A DNA stretch of 23,266 bases from NCBI GenBank assembly GCA_046047755.1, contig JBJOHK010000060.1, forward strand, positions 1 to 23,266, written 5' to 3'. The position numbers and the translations under genes were made by a program. This document shows positions 1 to 7,919 of the stretch, piece by piece (within the stretch, counting starts at the first letter, position 1; each line of letters opens with the position of its first letter). A model generated the notes under the pieces. The model ran no database searches. It saw only the letters and a list, made by a program, of their open reading frames with translations, and had not been told where the DNA came from. The DNA comes from JALRLA01 sp046047755. Its GTDB lineage: Bacteria > Bacteroidota > Bacteroidia > NS11-12g > UBA955.

Positions 1-748
1 CGCTCAAATCAATGCGAACATTTCCCGTTGAACCGGCCATTTTCATCGAGGTCAATACGATGCCAAGGTTGTTGCTCAAGGTTTGCCAAGCTAAATTAAC
101 CGAATCTTTGGCGCTAGCCCCAGGTGCAATGTTGCTGTAGGAGAATACACCAACCGTACGGTTGTAGGTTTTATCGACCAGTTGGAATTGGAATTCACTT
201 ATTTCTACAGGGAACGTGTTCTCAACTGAGATGACCATGTGCCCTTGGCTGATGTTCAAATATTCGTAATTGGTGGCTTTGTTCGCGTCGTAAGAAGTAT
301 TAGATGCATCATTGACAGCGGGGAAAAGGGTATCCTTGCCATCATTGTCAATGAAAAATTGCGCGGTACTAGGGTCTAAATCTACTAATAACTCATTTAA
401 GGTTATGGTTTTGGTCGATAGGATACTCGGCAAGGTCACATTGCCTAAGGTGTAGTCAACAGCAGCGTTGGAAAAAGCGATGTTATCCAAGACGCTATCG
501 GCTCCCATGTAAAAGACCGAATCGTCGCGGTAGACAAATCGAATGAGCCCGTCAGGGTCGTATTGAATGATGCTGTCTTGCTTGAGAAGGTCGGAGGCTT
601 TGAGGTAAACTTGAGCAAGGGGGGTGATGACTTCGGGTGAAGGATTGTAGCCGTTAAACTTATTGAAATCCATTTTGTTCTTGGAACAAGAAACTTGGAT
701 TATGGCTATCAAACCCATCAAGCCCAAAAATGTGCTTCTGGTTGACAT
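1..748 (-). CDS. Putative lipoprotein, C-terminus beyond window
   Basis: This is the first 249 codons of a minus-strand gene that runs off the left edge. The product begins with a short hydrophobic signal (MSTRSTFLGLMGLIAIIQVSC), and the Cys at residue 21 is followed by SKN, as expected of a lipidated outer-membrane or periplasmic lipoprotein. The mature part is acidic and rich in beta-forming residues, with a stretch reading PDGLIRFVYRDDSVF. That pattern resembles uncharacterised Bacteroidota surface lipoproteins, but I cannot name the family. I chose the ATG at 748-746 because it starts the signal peptide. A perfect TACCTTTG promoter element (754-761) ends 5 nt upstream of it, so the mRNA may have almost no leader. 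An ATG ten codons further in (MGLIAI) would give a very short signal and is less likely. The function is unknown. Confidence 0.75.
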   Translation of the reverse strand, partial: MSTRSTFLGLMGLIAIIQVSCSKNKMDFNKFNGYNPSPEVITPLAQVYLKASDLLKQDSIIQYDPDGLIRFVYRDDSVFYMGADSVLDNIAFSNAAVDYTLGNVTLPSILSTKTITLNELLVDLDPSTAQFFIDNDGKDTLFPAVNDASNTSYDANKATNYEYLNISQGHMVISVENTFPVEISEFQFQLVDKTYNRTVGVFSYSNIAPGASAKDSVNLAWQTLSNNLGIVLTSMKMAGSTGNVRIDLS

Positions 749-753
749 ACCTA

Positions 754-761
754 CAAAGGTA
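754..761 (-). promoter_or_regulatory. Bacteroidota -7 promoter element TACCTTTG
   Basis: This is an exact match to the TAnnTTTG -7 consensus on the minus strand. It ends 5 nt before the ATG of the lipoprotein gene (748). I see no TTG -33 box at the expected 19-21 nt distance. The position predicts a start of transcription at or within a few bases of the ATG. Confidence 0.55.
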
Positions 762-821
762 AAGTACTCTGTTGAAAAAGGGCGGCCTATTGCCTAAACA
801 AATCGGGCGGTCCTAAAGAAA

Positions 822-1652
822 TTATACTAGGCTAATTCCTTGGCTTTCAAGGCGAATAAGCCCTTTCTTATAAAGAGCGCCACAAGTTTCTTTGAATGCT
901 TTTTTGCTCATTCCAAAGGTTTCTTGGATGAGTTCTGGGTTGCTTTTATCTCCAAAAGGCAGTTTGCCGCCAGCTTTTTTCAGGGTTTCGAGTATCTGAG
1001 CCTCAAATTTGGGGATTCGGTTTCGGCCAATGGGATTCAAGCGAATGTCCAATAAACCCTCGGGTCGAACTTTGCTGACATAAGCTTCCATACGTTCGCC
1101 AAGCTTGAGTTTTGCGCCTCCCTCGTTGTTGTATACAATGCCTCGGTACCGATTATTGACAATGACTTGCATGCCGTTTTCACGCTCTTCGCTGCATAGT
1201 ATCCTTACCTTTTGACCCTCTTGAACCTGAAGGTTTTCGGTTTGTAAGAATTTGTTGACTTTGGTGCTTCCCACCAATCGCTGGCTGGCTTGATCCAAAT
1301 ACAAATGAACCAAGTAAAAACCACCCACTACCATGGGCCTATTTTGCTCCCGAAAGGGTATGAGAAGATGTTTGTCCAAGCCCCAATCAGCAAATGCACC
1401 TACGCGGTTTACAGCGACCACTTCGAGCAATTCGAAATCACCCAACTCCATGTAGGGTTGTTCAGTTGTGGCCACGATACGGTCTTCCGAATCTTTGTAG
1501 ACGAAGGCCTCTAATGATCGGCCGAGGTCCATAGAGGCTGTTACGTATTTGTTGGGTAGCAAAACCTCTTGGGCATCTTCACAAACCAAATACAGCCCCA
1601 CGGGAGCCGATCGAGAAACTGTAAGGGTTTGGGTTTGACCGATGCGTAACAC
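822..1652 (-). CDS. cvfB: CvfB-family S1-like RNA-binding protein
   Basis: The 276-residue product matches the CvfB/YitL family in layout and length (about 280-300 in Firmicutes). It has an N-terminal OB-fold-like segment (1-65; IGQTQTLTV, VGLYLV, EVLLPNKYV), an S1-like domain near 70-125 (VNRVGAFADWGLDKHLLIPF), another S1-like domain near 140-210 (RGIVYNNEGG, KLGERMEAYVSKVRPEGLLDI), and a C-terminal winged helix (about 215-276) ending GALYKKGLIRLESQGISLV. Family members bind RNA and affect virulence-factor expression in staphylococci. The role here is not known. Translation starts at GTG (1652-1650): no ATG lies nearby and the family's N-terminus aligns there. A GAATTTTG element (1657-1664, minus), one base off the -7 consensus, lies 4 nt upstream. 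The gene is divergent from the Crp/Fnr gene. Confidence 0.85.
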   Translation of the reverse strand: MLRIGQTQTLTVSRSAPVGLYLVCEDAQEVLLPNKYVTASMDLGRSLEAFVYKDSEDRIVATTEQPYMELGDFELLEVVAVNRVGAFADWGLDKHLLIPFREQNRPMVVGGFYLVHLYLDQASQRLVGSTKVNKFLQTENLQVQEGQKVRILCSEERENGMQVIVNNRYRGIVYNNEGGAKLKLGERMEAYVSKVRPEGLLDIRLNPIGRNRIPKFEAQILETLKKAGGKLPFGDKSNPELIQETFGMSKKAFKETCGALYKKGLIRLESQGISLV

Positions 1653-1722
1653 GAGGCAAAATTCGGGATTTTCTACTCGTTCGCTCCTTATCTTGCAAAT
1701 ATTATAGAATTTTGAAGATAGG

Positions 1723-2373
1723 ATGAGCGAAGAATTGGGTACCCAAGAGAAATTAAAGTCACTTTTTCCAGATTTTGAACCTGCCTTATTGATGGATATG
1801 GTGGAACATGCTCAGTTGCGCAAGGCAGAATCGGGTGATGTGCTTTTGAGAACGGGTCAATACATTGCCTCGGCTGTTATGGTTTTGGAGGGCAGTGTCA
1901 AGATCTATCGCAAAGGAGATGATGGGGGAGAGTTCTTTATGTATTACCTAAGTCCTGGCGAAGCCTGTGCCTTAAGTATGGTTTGTGCTACGCGTTCTGA
2001 AGCCAGTCAAGTTACGGCGGTTGCGTCTGAAGATTCCTTGCTTTTGAGCATTCCTATAGAGCGAATGAGCCATTGGATGAAAGAGTTCCGTACGTGGTAT
2101 GAGTTCGTTATCGCCACGTACAGAAACCGCTTTGACGAGGTTTTGAATGTCATCGACAATGTGGCCTTTCGCAGCATGGATGAACGATTGGAGTTCTACC
2201 TTAAAAAACAGCAAGACCAGTGCAATTGCACCGACATTTTTCTATCTCACCAGGAAATTGCCAACGATTTAAACTCTTCGCGAGAAGTAATATCGCGCTT
2301 GTTAAAGAAGATGGAACAGCGCGGGCTAGTAGCTTTGCACCGCAACCACATTCAATTGTTGGCCTTAGACTGA
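1723..2373 (+). CDS. Crp/Fnr-family transcriptional regulator
   Basis: The product has 216 residues. Residues about 15-120 form a cyclic-nucleotide-binding-like beta-roll (LLRTGQYIASAVMVLEGSVKIYR, YYLSPGEACALSMVCATR). Residues about 150-216 carry the Crp-type winged helix-turn-helix, with LSHQEIANDLNSSREVISRL as the helix-turn-helix and recognition helix, and QRGLVALHRNHIQLL as the wing. The N-terminal Cys cluster of oxygen-sensing FNR is absent. The ligand pocket lacks the cAMP-binding signature of E. coli CRP, so the effector cannot be inferred. The GEACALS...C pattern is common in a Bacteroidota subgroup of this family. The ATG at 1723 follows AGATAGG and a GAATTTTG element at 1707-1714. 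It converges with nfeD; between them is only a weak hairpin (2379-2392, GGCAG/CTGCC, no T-tract). Confidence 0.9.
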   Translation: MSEELGTQEKLKSLFPDFEPALLMDMVEHAQLRKAESGDVLLRTGQYIASAVMVLEGSVKIYRKGDDGGEFFMYYLSPGEACALSMVCATRSEASQVTAVASEDSLLLSIPIERMSHWMKEFRTWYEFVIATYRNRFDEVLNVIDNVAFRSMDERLEFYLKKQQDQCNCTDIFLSHQEIANDLNSSREVISRLLKKMEQRGLVALHRNHIQLLALD

Positions 2374-2412
2374 TGATAGGCAGCGCCCTGCCATAGCTCT
2401 AATTCGGTCTAT

Positions 2413-2847
2413 TTATTTCACCCAAAGGGTCAAACCCTCCACTCGCTCGATGATCATTTCCTGCTCAAATACGGGTTGGTCTGAAGACTCCGTTTTGGCT
2501 GACCAATCGCTGCCGCGGTAGCGTACGCGACCTTCTGAGCCATTCCAAGAAAGTACTTTTACTCGTTGGCCCTCATGCTCGTCAAAGCCGGCCGACTTTC
2601 CGAATTTTTCCAACAAAGGTTTGCGAAGCAACCACAAAGAGGCCGCTGAACCCAAGGCAGCTATGATGAGTTGGGCATTGCTTCCAAGGTTCAAGCCCAC
2701 GCTGAGCAATAGGCCTGTCAACAAGGCGCCCAAGCCCACACAAAGCAAGACAAAAGTTCCGCTCAGCATTTCTGCCGCCATGAGCAAACACCCTAGGGCT
2801 AACCAAAGAGTTCGGGCCGTTGCCATGTCAAAGTCGACCATTTCCAT
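2413..2847 (-). CDS. NfeD family membrane protein
   Basis: The product is a short NfeD of about 144 residues with two or three hydrophobic segments (LWLALGCLLMAAEMLSGTFV; LLCVGLGALLTGLLLSVGL; QLIIAALGSAASLWLL). A soluble C-terminal OB-fold follows (GQRVKVLSWNGSEGRVRYRG, ERVEGLTLWV). NfeD proteins pair with SPFH/stomatin-like proteins in membrane microdomains, and the SPFH gene is immediately upstream here. A longer frame opens at a TTG (2871) inside the SPFH gene. I prefer the ATG at 2847-2845, which begins 1 nt after the SPFH stop codon (2851-2849) and gives tight translational coupling. A further ATG six bases on is also possible. Confidence 0.9.
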   Translation of the reverse strand: MEMVDFDMATARTLWLALGCLLMAAEMLSGTFVLLCVGLGALLTGLLLSVGLNLGSNAQLIIAALGSAASLWLLRKPLLEKFGKSAGFDEHEGQRVKVLSWNGSEGRVRYRGSDWSAKTESSDQPVFEQEMIIERVEGLTLWVK

Positions 2848-2848
2848 C

Positions 2849-3757
2849 TTAAGATTTCTGGTTCTTGACAACAGACATAGCGGCGGTAACCAATGACCCT
2901 ACATCGGCGAAATTGGCGGGCAAAATCATGGTATTGGTCTCTTTGGCAAGCTTGCCGTATTGTTCCACCAAGTTGTCAGCAACACGAAGTTGAACCGCTT
3001 CTAGGCCGCCGGGCTTTTGAATGGCGGCTGCCACCAACTCGATTCCTTCTGCGGTAGCTTGAGCAATGGCGCGAATGGCCTCGGCCTCACCTTCGGCTGA
3101 GTTGATTTGCTGCTGGCGCTCCGCTTCTGATTCCAAAACCACTTTTTCGCGGTTACCTTGGGCCACGTTAATCGCACTCTGTTTTTCGCCCTCTGAATAC
3201 AAGATTTTAGCGCGTTTTTCACGCTCGGCTTGCATCTGCTTTTCCATGGCATTCAAAACCGTGGTAGGAGGGGTGATGTTCTTGATTTCGTAGCGTAGCA
3301 CTTTTACGCCCCAACCTTGGGCGGCCTCATCAATGGCACTTACCACGGCCATGTTGATATTGGTTCGCTCTTCGAAGCACTTGTCTAGGTCGATTTTGCC
3401 TATCTCGCTGCGCATGGTGGTTTGGGCCAGCTGGGTTACGGCGAACATGTAATTGCCAATGCCATAAGCCGCCTTCTTGGGGTCCATCACTTGAAGGAAA
3501 ACAACACCGTCAACACCCACCTGGACGTTGTCGGCCGTGATGCAAATTTGTTCGGGAATATCTTGGGCCATTTCTTTTAGAGAAAAGCGGTAAGCTACTT
3601 TATCAATAAAGGGAATGATGATGTTCAAACCCGGGTTCAAGGCTGAATGGAATTTTCCCAATCGCTCGATAACATAAGCCGACTGTTGGGGAACCACTTT
3701 GGCGCCCATGAAAACCACCACCAATACGGCGATGAAAAAGGAAATAGTAGGTAACAT
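2849..3757 (-). CDS. SPFH/band 7 (stomatin-like, paraslipin) protein
   Basis: This 302-residue protein has an N-terminal membrane anchor (FFIAVLVVVFMGAKVV), then the SPFH/band 7 domain (about 25-190) with the family motifs VPQQSAYVIERLGKF, LNPGLNIIIPFIDKVAYR and GKIDLDKCFEERTNIN. A long charged helix rich in Glu and Ala follows (EKQMQAEREKRAKILYSEG..., about 190-245), then a C-terminal segment. It is the stomatin-like paraslipin type (YbbK/QmcA group) and is expected to oligomerise at the inner membrane with the adjacent NfeD. The two form an operon with a 1-nt gap. The ATG at 3757 is preceded by TTG-N20-TAATTTG (3766-3795, minus), a slightly shortened Bacteroidota promoter ending 8 nt upstream. 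Confidence 0.93.
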   Translation of the reverse strand: MLPTISFFIAVLVVVFMGAKVVPQQSAYVIERLGKFHSALNPGLNIIIPFIDKVAYRFSLKEMAQDIPEQICITADNVQVGVDGVVFLQVMDPKKAAYGIGNYMFAVTQLAQTTMRSEIGKIDLDKCFEERTNINMAVVSAIDEAAQGWGVKVLRYEIKNITPPTTVLNAMEKQMQAEREKRAKILYSEGEKQSAINVAQGNREKVVLESEAERQQQINSAEGEAEAIRAIAQATAEGIELVAAAIQKPGGLEAVQLRVADNLVEQYGKLAKETNTMILPANFADVGSLVTAAMSVVKNQKS

Positions 3758-3765
3758 AGTATCGA

Positions 3766-3795
3766 CAAATTACGACGAATTGCCGCAATCTGCAA
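3766..3795 (-). promoter_or_regulatory. Possible promoter of SPFH-nfeD operon
   Basis: On the minus strand a TTG (-33-like, 3795-3793) is followed after 20 nt by TAATTTG (3772-3766), which is one base short of TAnnTTTG. It ends 8 nt before the SPFH start codon. The spacing is right but the -7 box is imperfect. Confidence 0.35.
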
Positions 3796-3812
3796 CTAGA
3801 ACCGATGAAGCC

Positions 3813-6125
3813 TTAGCGAATGACGATGACCTGTCCTTGGCGAACTTGAATTTCGTCTTCAGGATTTCGGAAGCTCATGTTGTACACGTAATTGCCTCCC
3901 ATGACGTATTCGCCTTTTACTGTTCCATCCCAATAAGCGGCAGGATCAGTAGTGTCGTAGATCAATTCGCCCCAACGGTTGTAAATCTGCATGTGGAAGG
4001 CAGAAATGCTAATGGGGGTGAATAAACCAAAACCTTCGTTCAGGGGGTCTGTGTTGCCGGGTGAGAATGCGGTGGGTATCCAGTACAAGGGTATGGACTT
4101 GACTCTGATGTCCTTGTAGGTGGTGTCGGCGCAGCCGTGCACGTTGCTGGCAATCAAATTCACGCGGTAGGTCCCGTTGAGGTCATAAGCATGCACCGGA
4201 TTTTCGGTCTGGTCATAATATCCATCGCCAAAACTCCAATCCCAAAGTGAATCGTACTGGGAGTTGTTGGTGAAGGTTACCGGAGAAAGCATATCAGGGT
4301 AATCTGGGCTGTAATCAAAAGCCGCAATGGCTCTGGCATATGCTTCAACGTTTTGAATGGAAGTGTCTTCGCAGCCGTAAGAGTTCTCTACAATCATGCT
4401 AACAGGGTATACTCCGAAATCGCGGTAAATGATGCTGGCGTCTTGCGTGCTAGCGCGTTGTCCATCACCGAAATCCCAACGGAAGCCGCTGATGCTGCCC
4501 GCACCAGGCCCAGAACCGTTGGTGAAATAGATGGGAACATCTTCACAATCAGGGCTGGCCGACCAGGCCGCGTAGGGCTTTGGAGCGATGTATACGTTTC
4601 GCATCATCGTGTCTTTGCAGCCATTGCTGTTGTAGACAATCAAACGAACAGGAGGGATGCCCGTACCACCGTAATAATGGTTCACTTTTTTACCCGAAGC
4701 TTGGGCGGAGCCATCTCCAAAATCCCAATATTCAGCCGCGAGCATTCCGCTCCCTGGGAAGCTAAACGATTCGTATTTGACGATGGTGTTTTCACAGGTG
4801 TCTTTGACTACCCAATTGGCATTGGGTGCACCGTAAATAAAGGCATCTCGGTATGCGGTGTCTTGACATCCTGAAGCCGATTGAATGATCAAGCGAACCT
4901 TGTAATTTCCCTCTGGAGTGTAGTAGGCAACAGGGTTTTGATCACCGCTCAAAGCGCCATTCCCGAAACTCCATTGCCAGTTGATGATTTGGTCCCCATT
5001 GGCTACCGACAGGTCGCTGAAAGCCACTGAATCATTCTCGCATTTGCCCACATGGGTGAACTGTGCCCGTGGGTAGGGGGTTGTGTCACTCAAGGTCCAT
5101 ATGCCCAAATACTTGTCTTTGGTTCGATAGGAAACATAGTTGGTGGCTGTGTTTACTGTGCCTTTTATTGGGTAAGACCATCGGCTGTTAGCAGCGTCCC
5201 AGGAAATGGCTCCAATGTTGTCTTCTGTGATGCTGTTATTGGCTGTATTCCACTCGTTGGTGGCGTAAGAGAATCCCAGAGTAGCATCGGGTTTGACGCT
5301 GTATCCGCCGTCTTCAACAATCCAGAAACGGTCAACCATGCGCTCGGAATTTTCTCCTTGGCATTCGTTGTCAGCGTGGAATACACCGTCAGGCAAGGGG
5401 CGATTGTTCGGAACAGGAACATCAGCCGTTTTGTAGGTGGCAATGCGTATGAATCCCGAATCAGTTACCTGTGTGGCCACAAAGTTGCAGGTGAAGTCAA
5501 ATCGTATGGGAGTTCCAAAGCCGCCGCCTGTAACAAAGGGAATGCGATAAACGGGTCCTACACCGCCACCGCGAATGTTCCATTGCAGTTTTCCATACCC
5601 TTGGGCGGGCAAATTATCGCTTCGAATGCCGCCTGTGCCAAAATAGCTCATGGCATTGGGAGAGGGGTTGTTGATGACCAGGGTGTAGCTGTTGAGGTTC
5701 AATGTGCGGTTGTTCAAGAAGAATCTAGCCGTTCCCCCACCGTTGTGGCCGCCGCCAATCAATGTGTGTTGATCCAAGTCAACCGCACCAAAACCCAAAA
5801 TGCTTACTTCGGGAAACCAAGTCATGGAGCTACCGCCAATTCGCTGGTTGAAGCCTCTGAGATCTACCCGCCCCTCGTTGGTAGTGAAAACACCGCCTTG
5901 GCTATTGTTGGTCCACAAACCCGTAAAAGATATTCGGCTATTAGGACCTTTGAGATGAAATCGGGTGTCTTTTTCGACCGAAATATTGCCGTCTGTTCCG
6001 GTCACCACAATGCGAGCTCCATCGGTCATGACCAAATGGCCACCCGTTTGTATCCAGCCTTGGGCATACACCGAAGTGATGGCCAACTGAATCAGCAGAA
6101 GTCCGACTTTTTTTACCATTTTCAT
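3813..6125 (-). CDS. PKD-repeat surface protein with T9SS type B sorting domain
   Basis: The product is about 770 residues from the ATG at 6125. It has a signal peptide (MKMVKKVGLLLIQLAITSVYAQ) and an N-terminal region of about 330 residues with no recognised fold that contains repeated beta/Gly-rich strands. Four tandem PKD domains follow at roughly 353-432, 433-513, 514-597 and 598-677. Each has the W.FG(D/N)G core (WQWSFGNG, YWDFGDG, FRWDFGDG, WDWSFGDG) and a C-terminal GC.DT strand. The last 90 residues are a T9SS type B (gliding-motility-associated, CHU_C) domain: IPTAFSPGNTDPLNEGFGLF, IYNRWGELIYDT, YWDGTVKGEYVMGGNYVY. The protein should be exported by Sec, cross the outer membrane by T9SS and stay at the surface or be released. 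A TTG at 6134 overlaps the previous stop codon, but the ATG 5 nt after that stop fits the signal peptide better. It is the second gene of an operon with the repeat/S74 protein. Confidence 0.92.
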   Translation of the reverse strand: MKMVKKVGLLLIQLAITSVYAQGWIQTGGHLVMTDGARIVVTGTDGNISVEKDTRFHLKGPNSRISFTGLWTNNSQGGVFTTNEGRVDLRGFNQRIGGSSMTWFPEVSILGFGAVDLDQHTLIGGGHNGGGTARFFLNNRTLNLNSYTLVINNPSPNAMSYFGTGGIRSDNLPAQGYGKLQWNIRGGGVGPVYRIPFVTGGGFGTPIRFDFTCNFVATQVTDSGFIRIATYKTADVPVPNNRPLPDGVFHADNECQGENSERMVDRFWIVEDGGYSVKPDATLGFSYATNEWNTANNSITEDNIGAISWDAANSRWSYPIKGTVNTATNYVSYRTKDKYLGIWTLSDTTPYPRAQFTHVGKCENDSVAFSDLSVANGDQIINWQWSFGNGALSGDQNPVAYYTPEGNYKVRLIIQSASGCQDTAYRDAFIYGAPNANWVVKDTCENTIVKYESFSFPGSGMLAAEYWDFGDGSAQASGKKVNHYYGGTGIPPVRLIVYNSNGCKDTMMRNVYIAPKPYAAWSASPDCEDVPIYFTNGSGPGAGSISGFRWDFGDGQRASTQDASIIYRDFGVYPVSMIVENSYGCEDTSIQNVEAYARAIAAFDYSPDYPDMLSPVTFTNNSQYDSLWDWSFGDGYYDQTENPVHAYDLNGTYRVNLIASNVHGCADTTYKDIRVKSIPLYWIPTAFSPGNTDPLNEGFGLFTPISISAFHMQIYNRWGELIYDTTDPAAYWDGTVKGEYVMGGNYVYNMSFRNPEDEIQVRQGQVIVIR

Positions 6126-6130
6126 GGAGT

Positions 6131-7876
6131 TCAATCTCGCACAGGTTGGGGAGCACTCATCAGTTGACGAACGAGGGCTTGGAGTTCTTCATTTTGCTTT
6201 TTTAACTCCTCGATTTGGGCTTGTTGCTCTTGAATGGCCTTGACCATAGGTACGACGAAGGTTCCATATCGAAGGGAGTAATGATCATTTTCGCCTTGAG
6301 GGGCATCTACTCCACTGAAATCAAAGCCCGTTGCTCGAGCGGCCTGCTCTACTTCTTGGGCAATGAAACCAGTTTGCACATCACTTTCGCGGCTGTATTT
6401 GCTTTCCCAATCGGTGCTGTCGAAGGGGTTTGTGTGCTCGTAAATTTTGTGCACGTTCAAGGTGTAGGTTACCGGGCGCAGTTTCATGACGAAATCCAAG
6501 CCCTTTACGTTCTCCTGAACATTCTCTTTGAATCGCGCATCCGATAGGTTGCTCCAATCGGCGTAGCCACCAATGGAAGTCACCGAACCGTTTCCAATCA
6601 CAATTTCATCACTGGCCGTTGGGACAGCCCCGTTGCCCACTGCTGTGGTGTTGTCAAAAGTCGCTGAGGTGGGCCCGGCTGTATAGCCAATAGCGGTATT
6701 GTAATCGCCCCCGTTGATATAGCGCAGGGCGAAGGTGCCATGAGCCGAGTTGTAGTTACCGTTTTGGTTGGTATACAAGGCATAAGACCCAGTTCCTGTG
6801 TTGTATATGCCAAAGCGGTTGTACATGATCGAAGCATAGCCCAAACCGCTGTTCATATAGCCATTGTAGTTGTAATACAAGGAATAGGTGCCGATGGCCG
6901 TGTTGTAACTGGCGCTGTACTGGTAATAGCCGGCGTAGTAGCCTAAGGCTACGTTGTAATATCCTGTAACTTGCGTGTACAGTGGGCGATAGCCGAGAGC
7001 TACGTTGTACATGCTGTTGTTGGTATTGTACATACTCTCGTAACCCAGCGATACGTTATAGCTTCCGCTGCGCAGGTTTTCTAGGGAATATTCACCCAAG
7101 GCGATATTGTCGGTACCTGATTGGTTGCTAACAAGGGCATCTCGGCCTAAAGCAATGTTGTCGGTTCCTTTGTTGTTGATGTGTGCACGGTCTCCGAATG
7201 AAATGTTTCGCGTTTTAGGGTTCAATTCTCCCCACCAAACGTCATTGGCTTTGATTCGAATGGCTTGGTTGGTCGTAGTGCCTAGGAAATCGGTATTGTC
7301 ATCGATGTTGTCGTTGCCCGAAGTGCGCCAGCCGCCAGACAAAAAGGCCGAGCCTCCATTTTTGCTCAAGTAGAGCGTGTCGTTGGAGATGCTAATGGTC
7401 TGCAATTCGTTGGTGGAATCTTTGTCATTGATGGTTTGTACCCCTGCAAAGGTCAATTGACCTAAATCATTGACAGTGAATACGGGGTATTCGTTGATAC
7501 GGCCATACGATCCAGGAGTAACACCCGTGGTTTGCATATCAATGCTTCCTTTTCCTTGAATGTATCCGCCAACTAGGCCTTTACCAGCGGTTACGGAGCG
7601 CATAACCGGAACCCATTTGGTTTTTTCGTAGTACCAGAAACCCACTGTGTCGTCGGTTTGGTAGATGAGCAAACCGTCAGCGGGGTTGTTGATCAAAAAC
7701 TTTTGGGCGCGGTTCAATCGAGGAATTAAAATTCCTTTGTTGTTGGCCGCAACGTCCAGCATGGCTGAAGCATTGGGGTTGGCCCCTGTTTCGTTGATGC
7801 CCACGTTTTGAGCCGAAGCTTCTGATGCCCAGGCTACCAATGCCAAAACGGGCAAAATGCGGAATGCAAGTTTCAT
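6131..7876 (-). CDS. Repeat-rich tail-fibre-like surface protein with S74 chaperone domain
   Basis: The product has 581 residues with a signal peptide (cleavage after SEASAQ, about residue 23). Next comes a segment typical of Bacteroidota surface proteins (NVGINETGANPNASAMLDVA, GILIPRLN), then ten consecutive 17-18-residue repeats at 237-407 (pattern G.YN.ALG..AL....). The C-terminus is a Peptidase_S74 / intramolecular chaperone domain (about 445-553; SDARFKENV, LRPVTYTLN, TGFIAQEVEQA). It ends in a coiled coil (QEQQAQIEELKKQNEELQAL). Such proteins usually trimerise through the S74 domain, and the repeats should form a YadA-head-like beta-roll stalk. In phage tailspikes S74 cuts itself just before Ser in SD.R.K. 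That motif is intact here at S445/K450. No T9SS domain is present, so the export route is unclear. Confidence 0.88.
   Translation of the reverse strand: MKLAFRILPVLALVAWASEASAQNVGINETGANPNASAMLDVAANNKGILIPRLNRAQKFLINNPADGLLIYQTDDTVGFWYYEKTKWVPVMRSVTAGKGLVGGYIQGKGSIDMQTTGVTPGSYGRINEYPVFTVNDLGQLTFAGVQTINDKDSTNELQTISISNDTLYLSKNGGSAFLSGGWRTSGNDNIDDNTDFLGTTTNQAIRIKANDVWWGELNPKTRNISFGDRAHINNKGTDNIALGRDALVSNQSGTDNIALGEYSLENLRSGSYNVSLGYESMYNTNNSMYNVALGYRPLYTQVTGYYNVALGYYAGYYQYSASYNTAIGTYSLYYNYNGYMNSGLGYASIMYNRFGIYNTGTGSYALYTNQNGNYNSAHGTFALRYINGGDYNTAIGYTAGPTSATFDNTTAVGNGAVPTASDEIVIGNGSVTSIGGYADWSNLSDARFKENVQENVKGLDFVMKLRPVTYTLNVHKIYEHTNPFDSTDWESKYSRESDVQTGFIAQEVEQAARATGFDFSGVDAPQGENDHYSLRYGTFVVPMVKAIQEQQAQIEELKKQNEELQALVRQLMSAPQPVRD
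6656..7168 (-). repeat. Ten tandem 51-bp coding repeats (17 residues each)
   Basis: Within the S74 protein, residues 237-407 are ten back-to-back units. Nine are exactly 17 residues and the last is 18. Examples are GTDNIALGRDALVSNQS, GSYNVSLGYESMYNTNN and GNYNSAHGTFALRYING. The first two units are the most alike. Later ones diverge and become rich in Tyr (for example GYYNVALGYYAGYYQYS). The DNA copies have drifted, so the array is old rather than a recent expansion. A degenerate half-unit (RNISFGDRAHINNK) precedes it. Confidence 0.9.
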
Positions 7877-7883
7877 GTAACCT

Positions 7884-7891
7884 GCAATTTA
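7884..7891 (-). promoter_or_regulatory. Possible variant -7 element TAAATTGC
   Basis: TAAATTGC on the minus strand is the TAnnTTTG consensus with one T missing. It ends 7 nt before the ATG (7876) of the repeat/S74 gene, in the 43-bp gap after the methyltransferase gene. The same TAnnTTGC form lies before the starts at 14687, 20282 and 22341. Confidence 0.3.
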
Positions 7892-7919
7892 CAGATGAAA
7901 TTCAATTGTTTGTAAAAAT

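Noticed and set aside
2379..2392. GGCAG/CTGCC hairpin between the Crp/Fnr and nfeD genes as a terminator
   Set aside because: It has only 5 bp and no T-tract on either strand. It is too weak to call.
5052..6167. A 371-codon plus-strand reading frame opposite the PKD/T9SS gene
   Set aside because: The minus strand reads as a signal peptide, four PKD domains and a T9SS type B domain. The plus-strand translation has no recognisable motif and is a frame shadow.
6656..7168. Regular 51-bp repeats as a possible CRISPR array
   Set aside because: The units are in frame with a protein, have no unique spacers and differ from one another at the DNA level.
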